Assembly (NCBI GenBank): GCA_035048485.1
Contig: CM068581.1
Coordinates: forward strand, 12,482,864-12,546,863
Length of the DNA stretch: 64,000 bases
DNA from: Pteria penguin
Taxonomy: Eukaryota; Mollusca; Bivalvia; Pterioida; Pteriidae
Direction of reading: 5' to 3'
In this document: in pieces, positions 1 through 14,100 of the stretch
Layout: every line of letters begins with the position of its first letter
Numbering within the stretch: the stretch's first letter is position 1
Program-made: the position numbers and the translations under genes
The notes under the pieces: model-generated
The model's input: only the letters and a program-made list of their open reading frames with translations
Told to the model about the DNA's origin: nothing
Databases searched by the model: none

Positions 1-265
1 GAACTTCCGGTCACAACGCGTACTACGTTTTCTTTGTTTGAAATTAGGCTCCTAATATGTACTTCAATACCACCCCATTCTTCAGGGGAGAGCGAACACG
101 GTTCAAGTTCAGCACATTTTTTCTTAATTCTCATGATTACATCATAATTTCGGCTAAAACATATCAAGTCATGTATTTAAAACTGTTACTATAAACTGTG
201 AGAACTTCCGGTCACAACGCGTACTACGTTTTCTTTGTTTGAAATTAGGCTCCTAATATGTACTT
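1..265. repeat. 64-bp direct repeat pair, 201 bp apart
   Basis: The first 64 bases (starting GAACTTCCGGTCACAACGCG) recur at 202-265 without visible change. The spacer holds AT-rich sequence with no ORF. This may be a local tandem duplication with a 201-bp period that continues left of the window, or part of an unrecognised mobile element. Confidence 0.85.
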
Positions 266-1494
266 TTAAAAAAAGGAAAAACCGTATATGAAATCGTATG
301 TATATCGTGGAATTTCATTTGTACGGGATAGCGAGCAACTTCACCATTAACATGTAATCATGTGTTATGAACTGTAATAGTAAATTATAGAAAATAAAAA
401 TTAAAATAATAATAATGATGACAATAATAATAATAAATAAATTAATTAATAAACATACGTTTCCACATGTGTTTCCCATGCAAGGAGCGTCCTTGTAATT
501 GAAAAATGAAATCAATACCAACCACATCACTGTAAAATACTCGAATAGTTTTCATTTTTTTTTTTTTAAATTGTAACCAACTAATTTAAAAATTTCTCTA
601 TACAAAAACGGTACCGCTCCGGACCTACTTTCATAACCGTGGATCATCCCTGGACAGATACGACCATATGGGCAACGATACTTTTAAGGGCATTAAGGAT
701 TTTCTGATTCATGCCAAGTTTTATCAGAATCCGTCCATTTTATCTGAATAAAAAGTTCATCAAAGCTTTATACATCTATAACTTACAGTCTTGTACACGC
801 CCCTTCCTTATATACATGTATAAAAATTGCTAGTCAGGTCATTAATTCGACCAATTCCAATCGATCACCGATTCAGGTTTTTGGTAATCAGAAAGCATGT
901 AAATATCTCAGTGAGAGATAATTTCCTTTAGCTGAAAAATTGCTGGACTGCCAATCACTGGTTCCAAATACGAATTTCATCAGCGAAAAAAAAAAAAAAA
1001 ATCAGATACCATTAGTTTTTTTTTTTGTTAATAATTACACCCAGTCTGAAGAATAAGATTTTCAAATGAGGGCACCCTCTTTGGCACACTTATGTCTATG
1101 GATACACAACCTTTTGACAGATCAGAATAAAAAAAACCAAAACAACCCCCCTCCCCAAACAAACAAAAAAAAAATATCCTGGAACCGCACAGGAAATTGA
1201 CAAGTATGTGGAAAAGATCAATACGAATGAAGAAAATATCAACATCAAACAAAATAAAGGGATCTGAAATTTCAATACACATTGTACTCCCCCTTCTGTC
1301 GCGTATCACACAACTTCCTTTTAACCACAACTACAAGCAAGTGGATTCGAAGTAGTGGAATAATATATTATGTATAGACTTCATATACCACGTATCAGTT
1401 CTGTTTGCGTGATTAGAAAGTGTACCGACTAAAAGATTTAAATGAATCATCTCATGGGACCCTCTCACTGTTGATAGTTCTTATTTGTCTTAAT
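266..1494. other. AT-rich noncoding stretch
   Basis: No gene is seen. The stretch contains an ATA/AAT-rich tract near 395-450, poly-T at about 555-567, poly-A at about 986-1001 and a poly-T/poly-A pair at 1016-1026 and 1128-1172. The short open frames here look like chance products of low-complexity sequence. Confidence 0.6.
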
Positions 1495-2420
1495 TTTTAT
1501 CCCCCCCCCCGCAAACGAAGCTTGGGTGGGGGTATATTGGAATCACCTTGTGCGTCTGTCCAGAAAACTTTACTTGGTCGTAACTTTTGAACCAAAAGAG
1601 ATGGGGCCTTCATACTACACGTGTATTTCTTCTGGCAAGACCTTTCTGTCGGTACCAAAATTTTTGACCTCGTGACCTTGACCATGACGTTTGAGCCATT
1701 TAAATCTAACCCTGACCATTACTTTTCAACCAAAAGAAATGGGGTCTTCATAATACACGTGTATTCCTTATATGAAGACCTTTCTGTCAGTACCAAAATT
1801 GTTGGCCCTGTGAACTTGACCTTAACGTGAAAAACTTTAACCTTGGCCATAACGCTTACACGAAAAGAGATTAGGAATTCATAATACACATGTGTATTCC
1901 ATGTAGGAAGACCTTTCTATCGGTTCCAAAATTTTCGACCCCATGACCTTGACGTTTGACCTACTTTTGAACACTTTAACCTTAGCCATAACTTCTTATC
2001 CAAAGGAGATGGGGCCTTCATACTATACATGTGTATTCCTTGTAGCAAATCCTGTCTGTCGGTACCATTTTTTCTTACCTTCTGAGCTTGACGTTTGACC
2101 TGCTTTTGAAAAACTTAAACCTTAGCCATAACTTCTGAACCAAAAAAGACAAAAAAAAAAAAAAAAAAAGAAGATGGGACCTTCATACTACACATCTGTA
2201 TTCCGTGTAGCAAGACCTGTCTGTCGGTACCAAATTTTGTTACCCCATGACTTGACTTTGACGTTTGACCGACTTTTGAAAAACTTTAACCTTAGCCATA
2301 ACTTTTGAACCAAAAGAGATGTGCCTCCATATTACACGTGTATTCCTTGTCAAAGACCTGTCTGTCGGTACCAAAATCTTTGACCTCGTGACCTTTACCT
2401 TGGTTTTTGCCGTACTTCAA
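1495..2420 (-). mobile_element. Pearl-like element with about six core repeats, minus orientation
   Basis: On the minus strand the right end shows the words seen again near 38.0 kb: 'CAAAAGTTACGACCA', 'TTTTCTGGACAGAC', then a hairpin of C- and G-runs around AAGCTTCGTTTG. The body (about 1590-2400) is roughly six degenerate units of about 110-160 bp. Each has 'accaaaagagatgggg', 'acacgtgtattcc' and 'gacctttctgtcggtacc' and a GACCTTGACC-type tail. The architecture matches bivalve pearl/HINE-type non-autonomous elements; the assignment is by architecture only. Confidence 0.6.
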
Positions 2421-2439
2421 ATTTTGTTGCCGCGGGGGT

Positions 2440-2562
2440 ATTTGTCTCGTTGGGACAATTTTTTTACCGTTAAAAAGTTATGACCCAGGTTAAAGTTTTT
2501 GTGACAGACGGACGGATGAATGAGATTTAATGTCCCCATGCTTTCGTGGGGGACATCAAGTA
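2440..2562 (+). mobile_element. Pearl-like right-end module, plus orientation
   Basis: The word 'AAAGTTATGACCCAGGTTAA' is followed by 'GACAGACGGACGG' and a hairpin, 'GTCCCCATGC' facing 'GGGGGACAT' with a TTTC loop. It is inverted relative to the element ending at 1495, so the 1.5-2.56 kb region carries hairpins at both ends. Confidence 0.6.
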
Positions 2563-2786
2563 TTGGAAAATTTGGGTTTTTCTCTGACGAGATTCGAATT
2601 TGGAGCCGGTGATTGGTAATCCAAAACTCATGAGTTAAAGGGAATTCTCTTTCAACGAGATTCTGGATTATACCAACATCGGATTGGTTGGTTGATTGGG
2701 TCTTGGTAGAATTAACGGCACGATTAGTCAAGGGAAGGATGCCCGGGCGAAATACACAACTCACAACATTGCAATAGGATACGCAA

Positions 2787-3056
2787 TTGATTATTGCTTA
2801 CGCCATTTCACGACTATGTGACGTATGTGATAATGGCATCTTCCTGTGCATAGAAATCTGAAATGTATACCATTTCAATTGATTCATCCGAAGCAGTGAG
2901 GAACCTTATACGTGCTACGCTATCGTGACCTCGGTTTTCACTAAATTCATTCAAAAGCCTGAACAACGATGTGCCCAAGGCGGGAGTCAAAACCGGAGAC
3001 CTATCGATCACAAGCCGAGCACCTCACCCACCGAACTACAACGGTGCCTGTAAAAT
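2787..3056 (-). mobile_element. Old tRNA-derived SINE, family 1
   Basis: Read on the minus strand, it starts with a tRNA-like head (TTCGGTGGGTGAGGTGCTCG box-A region, then a B-box-like GGTTTTGACTCCC). The conserved body and an AATAATCAAT-type end near 2787 follow. It aligns by eye along its length with the better copy at 5237-5511 but is heavily diverged. Confidence 0.6.
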
Positions 3057-5031
3057 GCATGAGCTATTAGTTATAGTTGGTTTGTTAAGTCATACAAGTA
3101 AGACAACATGCAGACAAGGTGAAGTTTTTATTCAGAATATAAAATAATTTTTGACCCATACAGGTATCTCACAAACTATAATGTATAAATCTACATGTGT
3201 AAGCACAGAGTCTTACTTCAATCATTTCTCATTATTCACACACACACACACCCTTACTCACATGCCTCCTTAAACAGATATATCCCATAAATATATTTCA
3301 ACTAGAGTTTGTCCATTAACGGGACTAATACCCCCGTTGCGACAATTTGGAACAGAATCGGTTCTTAATCAATCAATATCTAATGTAAGGTATTATTAAA
3401 AGGTCGTGATCAGTGGGTCAAAAGTTGTGATCTGATATGAAAGGCCTTTTCACTATGTAATTGAAATCTGAAATATAAAAAATCAAAATTTTATGGTCCA
3501 AAGAAAGGTAAAATGGGAAAGTTGAGGTCACTAGGTCAAAAGCCACGATCCAAAATGGACGCTATGGTCATGAGAAATCTAAGTGTGAAAAATCAAATCC
3601 TTACACTTTTCTTTAAGATTAAGAGGTTTTGAAGTTAAGATCAAATTTAAATGTCTAGGTCACCAGGTCAAAAGTCAAAGCACCAAATGAAACTATCTAT
3701 GAATGAATGAATCTATGTATGAAATACCAAGCCCTTAATCCTTATCAGTAAAAAGATATGATACAGGTTTAGAAATTTTAAAAATCAATGTTAAATTCCG
3801 AGTTCAAGGTCTCTATGTCAAACATCATGGTGCCAATGGATAGCACTCTATGTTTGAAAATCCCTATATATATCTATACTAAAGATACGAGTTTTTAAAA
3901 CTTCTTGACTGAACTGACAGATAGATAAGGTGATTCTTATATATACAGTGATGAATTCTGAACATATCATTTAATGTACCAACAAGTATGACAATGCCCT
4001 ATTTTTGATAGAAACCCACAGTCTCATCCTTAATAGCTGTACTCTGTATTACACAAAGTCAGTTTTTATTCGTGGCTTCATGTCTTGAATTCTTAAAATT
4101 CCTGCAATATTCTTGAGAGGTTCAATTTGTGAGCATAAGATTATTCTCAGTTTTCTTGCTTCATATAAGTACAAATGATATTTTAGAATTCTTTTGAAAA
4201 TTGTGTGATAGCACTTATGCAACTGCATCAAGTTATCAAGAGAACTTAAATACAAACACTAAGATTAGGAATGACTTTTTAAATTTTTTTTTAAATATTA
4301 GCAATTCATTTCAGACATTGATTCTATTTTGAAGAATCTTTTAGCAATAATAAACTTTTGAAGTTACTGACATGAGATCTATTGCATATATTTGATATTT
4401 CAAAAGTAAAACATTGCATATCTGTGGGCGAGATCCTTTGATTTCTACATGCATAATACAATTTCAAGCCAAATAATGAAAACTTTATCAAATATATGTA
4501 AATTATTCTGAACTTAGGAACCACAAAAATCAAACATTTGTCTGTGGTATTATCATTTCAACAAATGAATACATTAAAATTGTAAAAAAAAATTAATAAA
4601 AAAAAAATTTAAATAATTGAAAAAAAAAAATGTAATTACAATGGTTTGATTAACCCAAGTTATGACATGTATTTTTGGAATTCTTACACTAAATGGAAGA
4701 GTTACCTTTCTTTGATTCAAACACATCCAATAGGAAGTCTTTTACAGTCATTTTTTACATTCTGGACATCAGTTTGTGTACTTCATACTTTTAAACTTTC
4801 ATACACAATGATCATACTATACACATACTCTATCACAAGTTTTTTTCATAATGGATATATGTAACTCAATATACAACAAATGACTAGCTACAGTAGATAT
4901 TAGTGAAGCACATTTTGGACTGTTGTTTTTGGTTCAGAGATGGAAAGTTTGGCCCAGGAAGGTAGTCTCACCCTTTAACAACCAAAAAGACTGGTGAGCA
5001 TAAACCTCACTTTACTCCATGTATGATTATT
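3057..5031. other. ZNF608/609-like gene 3' flank or 3'UTR
   Basis: This lies immediately downstream of the ZNF stop codon, so some of it is expected to be 3'UTR. Minus-strand AATAAA candidates occur near 4063 and 3126, but neither can be chosen from sequence alone. A short CA repeat lies near 3238-3251. Poly-A/T-rich sequence spans 4570-4630. No ORF of note is present. Confidence 0.5.
3340..3945 (+). mobile_element. Degenerate pearl-like element
   Basis: Repeated 'ggtcaaaagt', 'gaaatatcaaagcccta' and 'cactaggtcaaaag' words mark about four old core units of roughly 130-150 bp. The end 'ACAGATAGATAAGGTGATTC' (about 3917) resembles the one near 38070. The same core type recurs at 12985-13365 and 34290-34460. 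Confidence 0.45.
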
Positions 5032-5126
5032 TCACTTTGGCCCAGTGTGTTGGAAGGAAGTATGTGGCAGAGGGGCCACTGTTGGTGGGGGTGGCTGCTG
5101 TGGTGGGGCATTTCCTGGTATCATAC
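5032..5126 (-). CDS. ZNF609: ZNF608/609-like terminal coding exon
   Basis: The acceptor is TAATTTCAG|GTATGA. One base from exon 4 completes Gly, then '[20 protein letters not shown]', [10 protein letters not shown] and TGA at 5034-5032. It is too short for a normal ORF search. It is supported by phase, the acceptor and the proline-rich continuation of the preceding sequence. Skipping it would end the protein four codons past exon 4 in the intron (GKSL, stop). Confidence 0.8.
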
Positions 5127-8100
5127 CTGAAATTACAACAAAGTAAAGTTATAAAATAAGACATGACATGGTACATTTTTTGTATGAAACATAATACCTA
5201 CTTTTGTAAATTTTAGATATTGGCTCACATTTTAAAAAGCCGGCGTGGCCTAGCGGTATCGCGTCGGACTCCAGATCGGGAGGCCGGGGTTCGAGTCCCG
5301 CTCTGGTCATGCTGGTGTCATGTCTTTCGGATGAGACAGTAAAAACCGAGGCCCCATGTTGTGGTATGCATGGCACGTTAAAGATCCCTCACTGTTTCGG
5401 GTGGGTCCGTTGCAAAGGTCAAAATTTGTATGCTCAACATCAGGCAGATGCTGTCACCATATATGTGAAATATTCGTGGTGTGACGTAAAACAATAATCA
5501 ATCAATAATTCACATTTTAAAATATAAAACTGAACATTTATGAAAATTGCTGTTTATGATGGGCAACTATTTTATTCCTTATCAATATAAATTGTCAATA
5601 TCGCTGGTATCAATGACTACAAAGATTTCTATGATGACTAAACATGACATGTGTCTAACTTGTCAATGACAATGACTATAAAGACTTACCTGTGTAGGGA
5701 TATACTGGATAGGCTGCTTCCACTACATGTGTATGGTGATGACTATGTACATGTCTCTGTATAGGGGGCGAGTTGCTGAATTCCCTCCCCTTCTCTAGAC
5801 TTCCTGATACAGTGGTAGGAACTGTTGAACTGACCTCACCCTTACCTGTTACAGGGGATGCAGTACGAGGGGAAGGTCTTCCTTTCTCCTGTAACTCATG
5901 TATTTTATGACTATTAGATCCACTGTGATATGGAGAATCCGATGTTTTACTCTCTCCCTCATTTGGCACTTTGGAACTTGAAGATAATGGAATTTTATCT
6001 TGGTCTATGTTTTCCTCTACACCGACATGGTACCCGAGCTGTGAAGGATGGAGATACGGTCCTGGTGTGTACATCATGGATGGGTTGACCCCTCGATAAA
6101 CTGGGTCAAACTGCATATGACCATATGGTGGTGACTGCATATACTGACTATGGTACATGAAGGGTGAGTAAGGTGATCCAGGTCCCATAGAAGGTGAATG
6201 TGTGGATACAGGTAGACTGGAGGATGGAGTATGAGGACTTGAGGCTTTGCTAAGAAGTCCTACTTTTGATTTATGGGTCTCTATATTACGCTGCTTTTCT
6301 AGAGACTGAGATCTATTTTTATCATCATTACTGATTTTTGCATCAGAGTTGTTTTCAGCATTTGACTTTGATTTAGAATCACTGTCTCGTTTCACAAGTT
6401 CTGGTCTTACTATTTCTTTTTTCATGTCTCGTCTTTCACTACTAGCACCTAAGGACTTATTCACAAAATCTGTGGGCTTATTATCACCTTCAGCCTTTCG
6501 CTGTTCTTCACGTTTCTGCTGCTCTATGAACTTTTGCTGCTGATACATCATTAAACGTCTTTGTTGTTCCTCGGTCATTCTTTGGTGAGACATTTTATAT
6601 GGATCACTTGATTCCACTCTTGACTTGTCCATTTGAGGCTTCAAATCAATATTTTCCTTCAATATTTGATGATTTTCCGTTTGTTTTTCTCGAATGTTCC
6701 TTTCTCTTACATCTGAAGAACTAGAAGAGTCATTGGAACGTCTCTGATCTTCACGACTGCTAATAGCAGTTTTTCCATCTTCAATGCTGGAGGGTCCAAC
6801 TGAAGATGACCTCTGACCTTGACTAAATTCTGCTGATGATCTACTTATTGGTCGACTCCCTTGCTCATTTTCATTTCGAGAATTTTGACCATCTTGTGTC
6901 CGTCTTTGTTCATCCATTATTTTTTCAAAATGTTGCCGATAGTATGGGTCTGTGGACATCATATGCATGTGGTATGCTGGATCCATAAATGATCCATAGG
7001 TGGACATGTATTGATATTGAGCATGGTGAGGTAATGTCTGCAGATACATCATCTGTTGCTGCACCCACTTCTGATGTTGTAGCTGATGATATTCTGGTTG
7101 GATAAGGGGTCGAACACCTTCTCCTTTCCCTCCAGTACTATCTTTTTCATCTTTAGGCTCTTCTCTTTTCTCCTTATGTCCTTCAGTGCTTTTATTATCC
7201 AGATTCATTTCATTTCTCTCTTTTGCCATGGGTGGTTTTGGTGCACTACTTGATGCTGAGGGGCTATGAGCAGATTGAGAATAATTTGACATAAGGTAAT
7301 TAGATTGTCCATAATACTGACTGTACATGCCAAACTTTGATTGACTTTCAGCAGACACATGAGGATTTGGTAGCACAGACTCCTGGGGTTTACTTGTTTG
7401 ATCTTCAGTTTTGACCTGAGGACTATCACTGCGCTGCATAGGACTTGGAGATCCTGCATCATTAGCATCAGAGATGTCAGAATATGCAGGACTCTGAACA
7501 TCATCTGTTATATTCTTATTGCTATTGGAAGTAGGGATATGCAATGATGGTGTGACTTTAACAACACTTGGCTGTTGATCAGAAGGACGAGAAGACAAGT
7601 CAATACCCTTCATTGGCTGAACTTGAGCTGAAATCACTCCTACATTTACTCCTAAATGTTTAGATTCAGAGTCAAACTTTGGAAGAGGAGAAACTTCTGA
7701 TTTTTTAACACTGCTTTCTATTGGTTTACTTGGTACAATTGGTGCCACTTTAATCACTCCTTGTGGTTCATGTTTTGCACCATCTAGTTTTGCTAATGGC
7801 TTTTTCCCAGCGGAACCAAATGAAGAGTTGGAGGTAGAAAATGGTGTTGAAGACAGAGATGCCACAGGTAAAGACACAGCAGGTTCTTTTTCTTTTAGTT
7901 TTTTCTTTGGCTTAATTTTCTTATCACGATTCAATCCTAGCAACAATGGATTCACAGCTGGCTGGTCTCCCAACACAGTTGGCTTTGGCTGTATGGGCTT
8001 GAGTTGGGTAGTAGTTGTAGAAATGTGTGTTGATACTGGAGTCAGATTAGTTGGAGTCACACTTACGGTTGTAGAGAGAGTGATCATATTTGAAGGCATA

Positions 8101-11100
8101 ATGGGACGGTTAATAGTTTTTGGTCTTATGAGTTTTTCACCTGGTTTAGTGTAATCTTGTTTGATGTCTAACACAGGGGCAGTAGTTGTAGTGACAGTTA
8201 TGGGAATGGCAGTTTGTATAGGTGAAGATGTGACATTTGTGGAACTTATTGTAGTAGATGAGATTGTAGTCTTTGAACTTTGCACTGCAGTACTAAAGCT
8301 TTGAGCTGCAGGAGTTGATGCTATATGAAATGGAGCTGCTGTAGCTATGGCAACATTCACAGGCTGCTGAACACTTGAAGAGGATATCACATTTGCACTG
8401 CATATATCCTTTTTAGAATTTGATAAAACAGGGTCACTTTTCCCTTTATTAGCACTATTACTTTCTTTGGTGATTTCACATTTTGCGTCCTTGTTATTTA
8501 CAACATTATCCATGGATTCAGAGTCTGTTTTCTTCACTGAATTATTCACAGATGTGCTGCTCATTGAATCTTCGTCCATATTGCCTATATCTATTTTACT
8601 ATCAATTGGTATGCTAGCATTAACATCACTAGTACCATCTCCCATATTACTGTCTCCATCCTCTAACATGGAATCTTCATTGTTATCCAGACAAGTGTCA
8701 CGTGACTCCTCATCCATGTCTACATTTATCAGATTAGAGTTATTGTGCTTGTGGGATTGATGGTATTTCAAGGCATTGGAATCTTTATATTTCTTATTAC
8801 AGTTTGGATCAGGGCACTCCAAGATACCAGTAGTTTTAGAAGTAACATCATTACTAGGTGTTCCACGAGAACATGATCGACTGCGTTTATTTGCTTTTTC
8901 TGTGGAATCATTTTCTTGTGGTCTCCCCTTTCTTTTGATTCCTCCACTAGGTGTCCCAGTATCAGATTTTGCTGGGCTGGGTGGAGCTTGGAAGGTATTA
9001 CTTCCAACACTACTCCCTCTTCTTCCCTTACGCAGTTTTCGTCCCTCTAAGAGTTTATCATTAACAGGAGTCCCAGTTGATGCACCTCTTCCTCTTTTAG
9101 CCCTGCCTTTTGGTGTCCTTGTCTCAAAATCACTTACAGGTGAGTCACAATTTAATCTGCAAACACAAAATTCACACTTAATATAAATGTATATTCAAAG
9201 TTTTTTTTTTTAATTAATATTGATCATATGTATATGATTCTAACTTCAAAGACAAAAGGATGCCATATAAGTCAGATCTAACAAACAAATCAGGACAGAG
9301 AATGACAAAATAGAACCTGGCCTAGGTATGTACTTGTAAAGCTGTAATAATGGGGATCATGCATTAGACCTGGTATTATCTAAAATTAGATATTCTGAAG
9401 AGTGAAATGTTTATATGATATAAAAACCATGTGGAGGTTTTTAGACAATAAAATTCATATCCATTCCAGAGGTCGAAATATATACACATGTACATTACAC
9501 TTACAGTTATTATCTGAAAGTGAAACGTTTATGATAATCTCTGTTTAATGTTGATACAGACAGGCAAGATGATGGCATTAGATGTTTATAATAAGTATCT
9601 AGGTGTTGCTGATGTCCCTTCATTTAAGGGGAGCCAGTGAGCTTAGCGGATGAGATGCTCAGTTCATGGGAAGTCTAACATTCCACTCCTGCTGTGGGAA
9701 CACTAATGACGAAACAGTGAAAACCTAGGACCCGTATTACAGTATAAGCGGCATGTAAATGATCTCTATCTGCTTATGGTGGGTCCGTTGCAAAAGTATA
9801 AATTTCTAAGGATGCATCAGGCAGATGCCTTCACCATATATGTGAAATAATTGTGGAGTGACGTAACACAAGAGCAATGCCTAGCGTGGCAAAATACGCC
9901 TGTCGCTTAGTTTGAAGGGATGAAATGTGAAAGTATGGAAACATTCCCCCTCTGCCTATTATTCAGGACCTCAAAATGAAACATGAAGGCAGTATGAAGA
10001 TGTGGCAAACAGAATAATTTAACCCTCCTCCTCTCTTTTATATCCTTTACATCAAAAATGTAAGAGTACAGTAGAAACAAGAAACCGTCAAAGACGGTAT
10101 GATCAGATTGCAAAGCAACTAGTTGGATGTAGGTATCATTTATGATATGCAAGAAATCAAGCTTAAAGCAAAATCAGTCTGTGCTCACTGAAGCATAAAA
10201 TCAATGCAAAGGTCACCAAATTTTGCATCTGTCAGGAAGAACTCATAAATGTTTACAAACACACTAAGTTTGACTCAAGTATTATTAATAGTGTGCAAGG
10301 GATCAAGCTTATTGTAAAATCAGTCTGTGCTCATTGAAATGTTAAATCAAGGTCAAGGTCACCAAATTTGGCATCAATCGGAAAGAACTCATCAATGTCT
10401 ACAAACCCACCAAGTTTGACTTTAGTATCATTAATGCTGTTCAAGAAAGCTAAACACAAATTGTTGACGTCAGACAGACAGACAGACAGATGGACTTCGC
10501 CAATTTATAGACCGTACTTGCTTTGCAATCCAGTCAATAAAATACTATAATATCTATTAAAGTTCATACATAACTCTAGCACCAATTTAAATCTGAAAGA
10601 GTTGGAGATAGAAATGAAATTCTTATAATTTCACAATAAAAACCCCCAAAAGACCCATAACTCTGTACCGACAAAACACAAGTTGCAGATGCAACGACAC
10701 AGTGCCCTTTCTGTGTATAATATGCTGTATTATATACAGAGTGGGCAGGGGGTCATTGCCTCTATGACCTATGGTGACAAAGGGGATATTTTCAAAATGA
10801 AATGGCATCTTTGTTTATTTCATCAGAGTATTCTGTATGAGTTTTATGAAAATCCATTCACGATTACTAAAGTTATTGTGTCCCATAGAAACTGCCATTA
10901 TTCTATCTATGAACAAAATATCAAAGTCCCAAAACTCTGTAACGACAAAACAGATTTTTTTTTTAAATTGAAGGGGTTCATCCTCTATGTTGTCTTCTAA
11001 GCATTCCATACAAGTATCATGAAAAACTACTGACGTTTACTAAAGTTATAGTGTCCCATATAAACTGCCATTATCCTAACAATGTCAACAATCAAAGTCC

Positions 11101-14100
11101 CTGAACTCCATAATGACAGGGCAGGTTTTTTTTCCAAAATCGAAAGGGCTCTTCCTCTATGTTATTTAAGCATTCTGTATTAGTTTCATGAAAAACCACT
11201 GACGTTTACTAAAGTTATTGCATTCCATAGCGGATGAACAGACGGACATTGCCATATTATAATATGTTCCATCTATGATGGGCATATAACAATAATCAAT
11301 CAATCAATTCATTCATATGATCAATGACATCTTATTATCACTGGCCTTACATGAAAAAATACTCCAACTATTACAGTAGTACAATATGTCATGATTTCAT
11401 TTACATACATTCTATCTGAATTTTTTTTGACAGTTTCCTATCAATGACCAAACCATTATAGTGTAAATACTTCTTTCATTTATACAGGCAAGTGATCTCT
11501 TATTAGGCTGATACAGTTTAAATCTTTCAGAATATAAGATCCTGGATGAATGAATTTGCTATGTTGGTAACATTTTGTATTTTCGAACTGCAATGTAAAA
11601 GATACATCATATTACAGCCAATTAATATGCCATTAATATGTTGCGGTGTAGCGTAACTCACCTTGGTGGTGCCCAGTCATGTTTTGTGGCATCCAGTAGA
11701 GTACCCACATAGGTTTTACCTCTCCAAGTTACATTGACAACCAACACACCTACAGAAAGAATGAATGCATTAATACATGCAAGATACTTCATAAGTATCA
11801 TCATATTCTATTTGGCAGAAAAATTATACCCTTTCTCAAATACATAACTGTAAAGGTTTCAGTCCCATTTTTGTCATGGGACACTAGGGAACAAGGTATC
11901 TGTCCCATACTTGATATGGGTTTCTGGGGAGAATCCCCTTGGTATACATAATTAGGCGCATAAAAATATGGGCTCTTCTGATTTCAGATTTCACAACCAA
12001 ACAAAAAGAGAAGCTATAGAGAGAAATATGATAATAAAGAGAGGTATGATATAGAGAGAGGTATGATATATATATAGAGAGAGGTATGATACAGAGAGGT
12101 ATGATACATATATAGAGAGAGGTATGATATAGAGAGATATGATATGTAGAGAGGTATGATATAGAAAGAGGTATGATATAGAGAGGTATGACATAGAGAG
12201 GTATGATACAGAGAGGTATGATACATATATAGAGAGAGGTATGATATAGAGAGATATGATATGTAGAGAGGTATGATATAGAAAGAAGTATGATATAGAG
12301 AGGTGTGATACATATATAGAAGTATGATATAGAGAGAGGTATGATATAGAGAGATATGATACATAGAGAGGTATGATGTAGAGAGGTATGATATAGAAAG
12401 AGGTATGATATAGAGAGGTATGATATAGAAAGAGGTATGATATAGAGAGAGGTATGATACAGTGAGGTATGCAATGACAGAAGTCCCTAACAACAGACAT
12501 GTGTTTCATTATTTTTTTTTATTGCCATATCATGTACATCAGAACATTTCATACATAATGAAACAGGAAAAATTTAATGGTAGAGGAAATCTGTTTATTC
12601 AGGGGTAACCACAGACAACTACTAAGCTATGATTTTCACTTATAATTAATTGAATATTTAATTCCTAAACCAGATTTTTTTTGCTGACCAATATTTTTGT
12701 ATGTAGTATCAGATGATAATTTTCATAAAGTATATACATGTAAATAAATTCTAAATGAAGTAATCTTATGGGGAAATATCAACATCTGCAAAGTATTTGC
12801 AATACTAATGCATTCTTGAACTTGGGACATACGAATGAGTTCCCTCTCAGTAAGGGGCTCATACAAAGGCAGGATAATTTTTTCAGTATCACTCAAGTTT
12901 ATTAAACACTGATATTTGATGAAATGAATAAGTCTGTATAGTACATTAGTAGACATCCTCTAAAAATGTGACAAGAATCTGCTAAAGATGGTATGGCTGG
13001 ATTGCATTTAGCAAATTTCAAACAAAGGTCAAAAGTCACAATATCAATTGAAAGCTCTGGTCAAAAAGAACCTATGTGTGAATATCAAAGCCCTACTCCT
13101 ATTGATTTAAAAGATAAAGCCAAAATTAAAGTTTTATAAAAGTAGGTCAAAGACCAAGGTCGATGTCACTAGGTCAAAAGTCATGGCATAATTTGAAAGC
13201 TCTGATCATAAGGAACCTATGTGTGAAATATTATGTTTAAACTCCTCTTAGTTGCTGAGATTTTGCCTCAACCAGAAACTTGACCAAAATGTTGATGGAC
13301 ATTCAGACAGACATCCATTGCCAATCTATAGAATGGCATTGCTTTGTATTCCAGCCAAAAATTACCATCCTCAGGAAAGCTTTTAAAACTGGAGTCAAAG
13401 TAAGGTAAATACCATCCTGATTTTTTCTGTTAACACTTTGTATCATCTATTTGTTTTGTGATATTATTGAGTACCCCAGTATGTACCTACATTTCTTCAG
13501 AAATTAAAAGTGCAAGATAAGATCTCTTTCAAAAGTATGTTTATTTGGATATTACATTGATTTATTACCACTCAAATGATGTTCTGCTTTAGGCGTACAA
13601 CTCCTTTTTTTGTGATGGTAAAGTTTAGATAAGTGGAACCTTCCCACTTTCCAACTTGCCTTGACCAAGTCTCAAAGCGGCTTTCAGCTTTAAGCCAAAC
13701 TTCTAAGAAGAGACAGTAATATCTAGCTCACTGTCCACCTCATGTACTTTAGCAAATTATTCTAAATTCATGTATTCATGAGGTCAAATAAAAAAAAAAA
13801 CATTGGCCCCATGATATTTGACATTTTCCAATACATGTATCCATACTCCAGGAGGTACAGGACCATGTTAGTTTTAGACAGTCAGTCTGTGATGAAAAAC
13901 AATCATCATAAGTCAGAACATGTGAACAGTAGGAATGCTTTGATATTTCAAGAGTGAAATTTTGTAACTTTTACAATGAAACCAAAACTTCTGATTTTGA
14001 CTTTGTGACCTTGACTGTTACCCTTTGACTTCATAGGTAATTTCCAAGTTTCATTTCTTTTATCATAAAACCTTAAATTTAAGTGGAATTGTTTGTTCAT

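Noticed and set aside
5237..5310. Possible tRNA genes (also at 59645 and minus 41466)
   Set aside because: A and B boxes are present but the sequences continue into shared SINE bodies and tails and the cloverleaf arms are imperfect; these are SINE heads.
5149..5376. 75-codon minus frame with [23 protein letters not shown]
   Set aside because: Antisense of the family-1 SINE tRNA-like head.
11884..12509. Three overlapping Tyr/Ser/Ile-rich frames of 159-196 codons
   Set aside because: These are translations of the GGTATGATATAGAGA satellite inside a ZNF intron; all three frames are equally open.
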